Part shown: piece after piece, positions 25,401-25,608 of the stretch
How the letters are laid out: each line of letters starts with the position of its first letter
How positions within the stretch are numbered: position 1 is the stretch's first letter
DNA from: Enterovibrio sp051650965
Lineage (GTDB): Bacteria > Pseudomonadota > Gammaproteobacteria > Enterobacterales > Vibrionaceae
Direction: 5' to 3'
Length of the DNA stretch: 25,608 bases
NCBI GenBank assembly: GCA_051650965.1
Contig: JBOFRL010000031.1
Span: 1-25,608 of the forward strand
Notes under the pieces: generated by a model
Seen by the model: the letters and a program-made list of their open reading frames with translations, nothing else
What the model was told of the DNA's origin: nothing
Databases searched by the model: none
Position numbers and translations under genes: made by a program

Positions 25401-25537
25401 TGGCAGTTTACAACATGGCGTCACTGATGAAACAAATGAATAGCCTACCAAATGTGGACAAGGTGGCTCAAGGAACCGTAGGCGCCTACGGCGCAGTACC
25501 GAGCTTTAAGTTAGGCGCTCAACTCAACCTTATTTGA
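19442..25537 (+). CDS. Giant multidomain protein: OTU-like, dead OTU-like, repeats, YopT-like protease
   Basis: The 2031-residue product has no signal peptide or membrane helix. Residues 100-295 look like an OTU deubiquitinase, with D105-G-A-C108-M-F-R-A-F and H283-Y-D-L-I-A. Residues 335-525 are a second copy in which DGAC became DGSE (Cys to Glu345) and the His motif is lost. Blocks 558-690 and 806-985 are repeats of each other (LKKRWG/LRARWG, KISGFD, PKTNPG). PPKKKKKAPK (795-804) resembles a nuclear localisation signal. Residues 1425-1620 hold GMC1432QYVATAAL, GAH1541SVAVG and FID1560ANIG, with spacing close to the YopT (C58) triad. Coiled, Lys/Gln-rich sequence ends the protein. GAGG 6 bases before the ATG is a good ribosome binding site. 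Targets are probably ubiquitin conjugates and an unknown second substrate; host delivery is inferred. Confidence 0.85.
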   Translation: MRPQPTAPLNKSAASRAQTIEHNGGSFASIARISSCNLSENQSIRTNAPHITSPMGGEPTNNHLHALYAGASCANQARPAPLREESVEETRAISPQSCFYPAAGDGACMFRAFLAAITKEQCWLSAQQVPAARIYQAIVANGWEPRLQSAILQALQLARADATNTLSIDASATALGGLGLSHAQLNALVVVLTELAESNFNQDLYQETIASGQFTLWATSEVASAIECFFTGSEWEPYKGVFGEQFAVISEYLTNLIAQCCIEELDIPIDNRLPVHLQAQGAHYDLIAPPNYFTSPRAACDDTLQTPLLTEPQTQAYMQRLGELWQGGQFTLHQTYVSQANDGSEFFRVLLAGMTRDPSWLSVKKCHAEQVLQALHLCQLNHECSLAIDDALLHLLGKNEHGQLQINGILFAGSEDESASITQIINRLQNRRFGERVYQHSRNSSAFLLWDHATLKTVVLAQFTAHQTERLQRKLGDKFDELCEALAASIKYTVMSRLTPAAAASKTWINTDHDPVCLAASADFFTKDSTAPLLPLAGQPLAPDLLAKLHKLTPAASDLFVRTLKKRWGSQQLSPNFSKPERPLDEDALNQAVANAADIFNQPIAASYDSFINKISGFDWQEEARNQPTTPLVSWQQAFEAAGGILGGAWNAYNHYLAGDVYNLHPKTNPGKGSFSQWFDDLTSRAYRYMAGEEQDSAEDLKLDEALAKTAEEILTKAQRRARHKPFVSVNSQNAQQEHAAHQDQDAPFSQQQAFNDAGHFDHSANQARLEAMNSTTPLPAHLLILPPSTKLNDPPKKKKKAPKIDPFMRRLRARWGAQMSAEAGQQIEKRAAAQLKKLIQAQEEQYQHANVTSKKSIRPLIKPGSAAWEKLTRQQKRVAKKEWESNQAVSQEVFGTDHEESRLQFIKKISGFDLEEEMRHFPHQELVSSQQAAEAAGSLLGSAWEKHNSLWSEAYDLNLQPKTNPGQKGFFDWFFMHYSQLFDSIAQKFAPFDADDWATMSDEKLDQFLAEEFLRFYAKDPTLFEDVNENEKLITQFQQFVQGLYTLLAPTSAAQKQAFSFDECASGVDGDNWSRQAACTSASISAGAEHFATSGITEPATPPPNLGIKINLQEAAKEVTRDPDGSLDPEPKQAPVSSDTFLFDGADAMPVYRVRDDAEVEKYKNQYTEWARENAQHTRTKRRVHHNNPITPGEMVGLKFAQLNSQLSNKQLKNLLYVLKTPIKAKEDLSRRNDYVFRTLNTLSQGNQNVRVHIDDTLDAMQMLLMERSETFRSAYTQYWYANEQSLKNDGDFFYHKAVEDFVNPPGAKHRTVAAQKMAYNLREKKDLFFAEILNKQYQGEELDHQVLGMMFANLDINNFSNKGEARAQKWRKTVVDWTDNLQPNKETFDKLHKHLNQEGMSSKLLQPYHLNQGAILDRAAGLAGANRGMCQYVATAALMELQDGDLNGLQNVHSTLSKLKKLYAQDMVAAYKVSSHLDEANKRLQDAYFFSDQKQTWESARSLQAPIASYEDTLKLITTSDYGVRIEYQSDFNGRKGAHSVAVGRVVIEGEVVRVFIDANIGIVPCYNDEQLIRAFTESLKVMPGYDLNDPTHKFASFSALEMTKGNIETIESLQNSRVPWLQHGVLDVDKILSSPLTPQTTKDTSWDGYIKNLDPVTKTAAMDADFKVYKEAVTHESFDVLLEHTHKARKKNKPIDIQKIPDGDLADYIHTSQAQRTKKQLLDSFVYQYNKDRQEAAQDPVRHKAKKATGADTGDSKKLVIDTDGSAATDKKSLGAALLKALGGGSSAKKIAKVNVNAAGTATTDEIETPHIEQQQKVNLLLEKFNTYKAAVEEIQQQNQASPAAKVLAGLLESDAAKINKQQLESIDLENQKIAQQLQDVQTRISELIKAKGYSPDQFEVEKGIDFSSSNDITISSKLDPSQKVNIPLNNDLANSLNSIKKSITTRVTAFGKTLDGINPNIKYGAKKVWMASGKAMQIASKVMAVYNMASLMKQMNSLPNVDKVAQGTVGAYGAVPSFKLGAQLNLI

Positions 25538-25608
25538 CGCTTTTATTGCTGATCATTTTCTTGCATCATAATGGCCATGAAAAAACCAACAATAATAACT
25601 ATTAAACC
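25538..25608. other. Window end, no gene supported
   Basis: The 71 bases after the giant gene contain no terminator hairpin that I can see. An ATG at 25571 (MAMKKPT...) stays open to the window edge but has no ribosome binding site, so it is not called. Confidence 0.4.

Noticed and set aside
19442..25537. MARTX or RTX toxin
   Set aside because: No glycine-rich nonapeptide repeats and no C-terminal RTX signal; a multi-domain effector fits better.
25571..25608. Start of a further gene at the window edge
   Set aside because: A short open stretch after an ATG without a ribosome binding site is too little evidence.
1..25608. tRNA, rRNA, CRISPR array, origin of replication, phage structural genes
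   Set aside because: I looked for cloverleaf ends, regular spaced repeats and phage gene families on both strands and saw none.

Overview
The window looks like a chromosomal segment of a gammaproteobacterium. It carries a complete mannosylglycerate catabolic locus (mngR, mngA, mngB) whose proteins closely resemble the Escherichia coli ones. Around it lie large orphan genes of the kind found in host-associated bacteria, plus insertion-sequence debris. I cannot name the genus. By eye, the metabolic core (about 5.1-15.2 kb) is richer in G+C than both flanks, so the window reads as a conserved metabolic block between accessory segments.

Layout. (1) 1-762: the right end of an IS3-family element sits inside an IS256-family transposase gene, of which the C-terminal half and the right inverted repeat remain. 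(2) 753-1463 (-): an unrecognised gene whose product contains a 70-residue duplication and whose 3' end is cut by the IS256-type element. (3) 1725-5081 (+): an 1118-residue orphan protein with an N-terminal coiled coil, an internal signal-like hydrophobic stretch and paired cysteines. (4) 5156-10908: mngR on the minus strand, divergent from mngA-mngB, with a repeat-rich operator region between and a strong terminator after mngB. (5) 11060-12986: an AraC-type regulator divergent from an AhpD-like gene and a DUF417 (RclC/YkgB-like) membrane protein gene. (6) 13105-15157: a tight run coding for a periplasmic thioredoxin-like protein, a CcdA/DsbD-like thiol electron transporter and a secreted alpha/beta hydrolase with a methionine-rich N-terminus. 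With block 5 this suggests an envelope redox or oxidant (perhaps reactive chlorine) defence locus. (7) 15427-16146: a single-HKD phospholipase D-like protein. (8) 16600-25537: two very large genes 61 bp apart.

The most unusual material is block 8. The first gene encodes a 926-residue Ser/Thr-rich, mucin-like protein with a C-terminal transmembrane helix. Its 146-residue tail holds two 23-residue tandem repeats, each with an acidic dileucine motif, followed by a YxxPhi-type motif; a furin-type RARR site lies on the other side of the membrane. It resembles a eukaryotic type I membrane glycoprotein. The second gene encodes a 2031-residue protein that starts with an OTU deubiquitinase-like domain with intact motifs. 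A second, apparently dead OTU-like copy follows, then a duplicated block of unknown function, and then a region with Cys-His-Asp spacing and context like the YopT (peptidase C58) family. I infer that the two genes form one host-interaction module. No secretion apparatus, tRNA, rRNA or CRISPR array is visible here.
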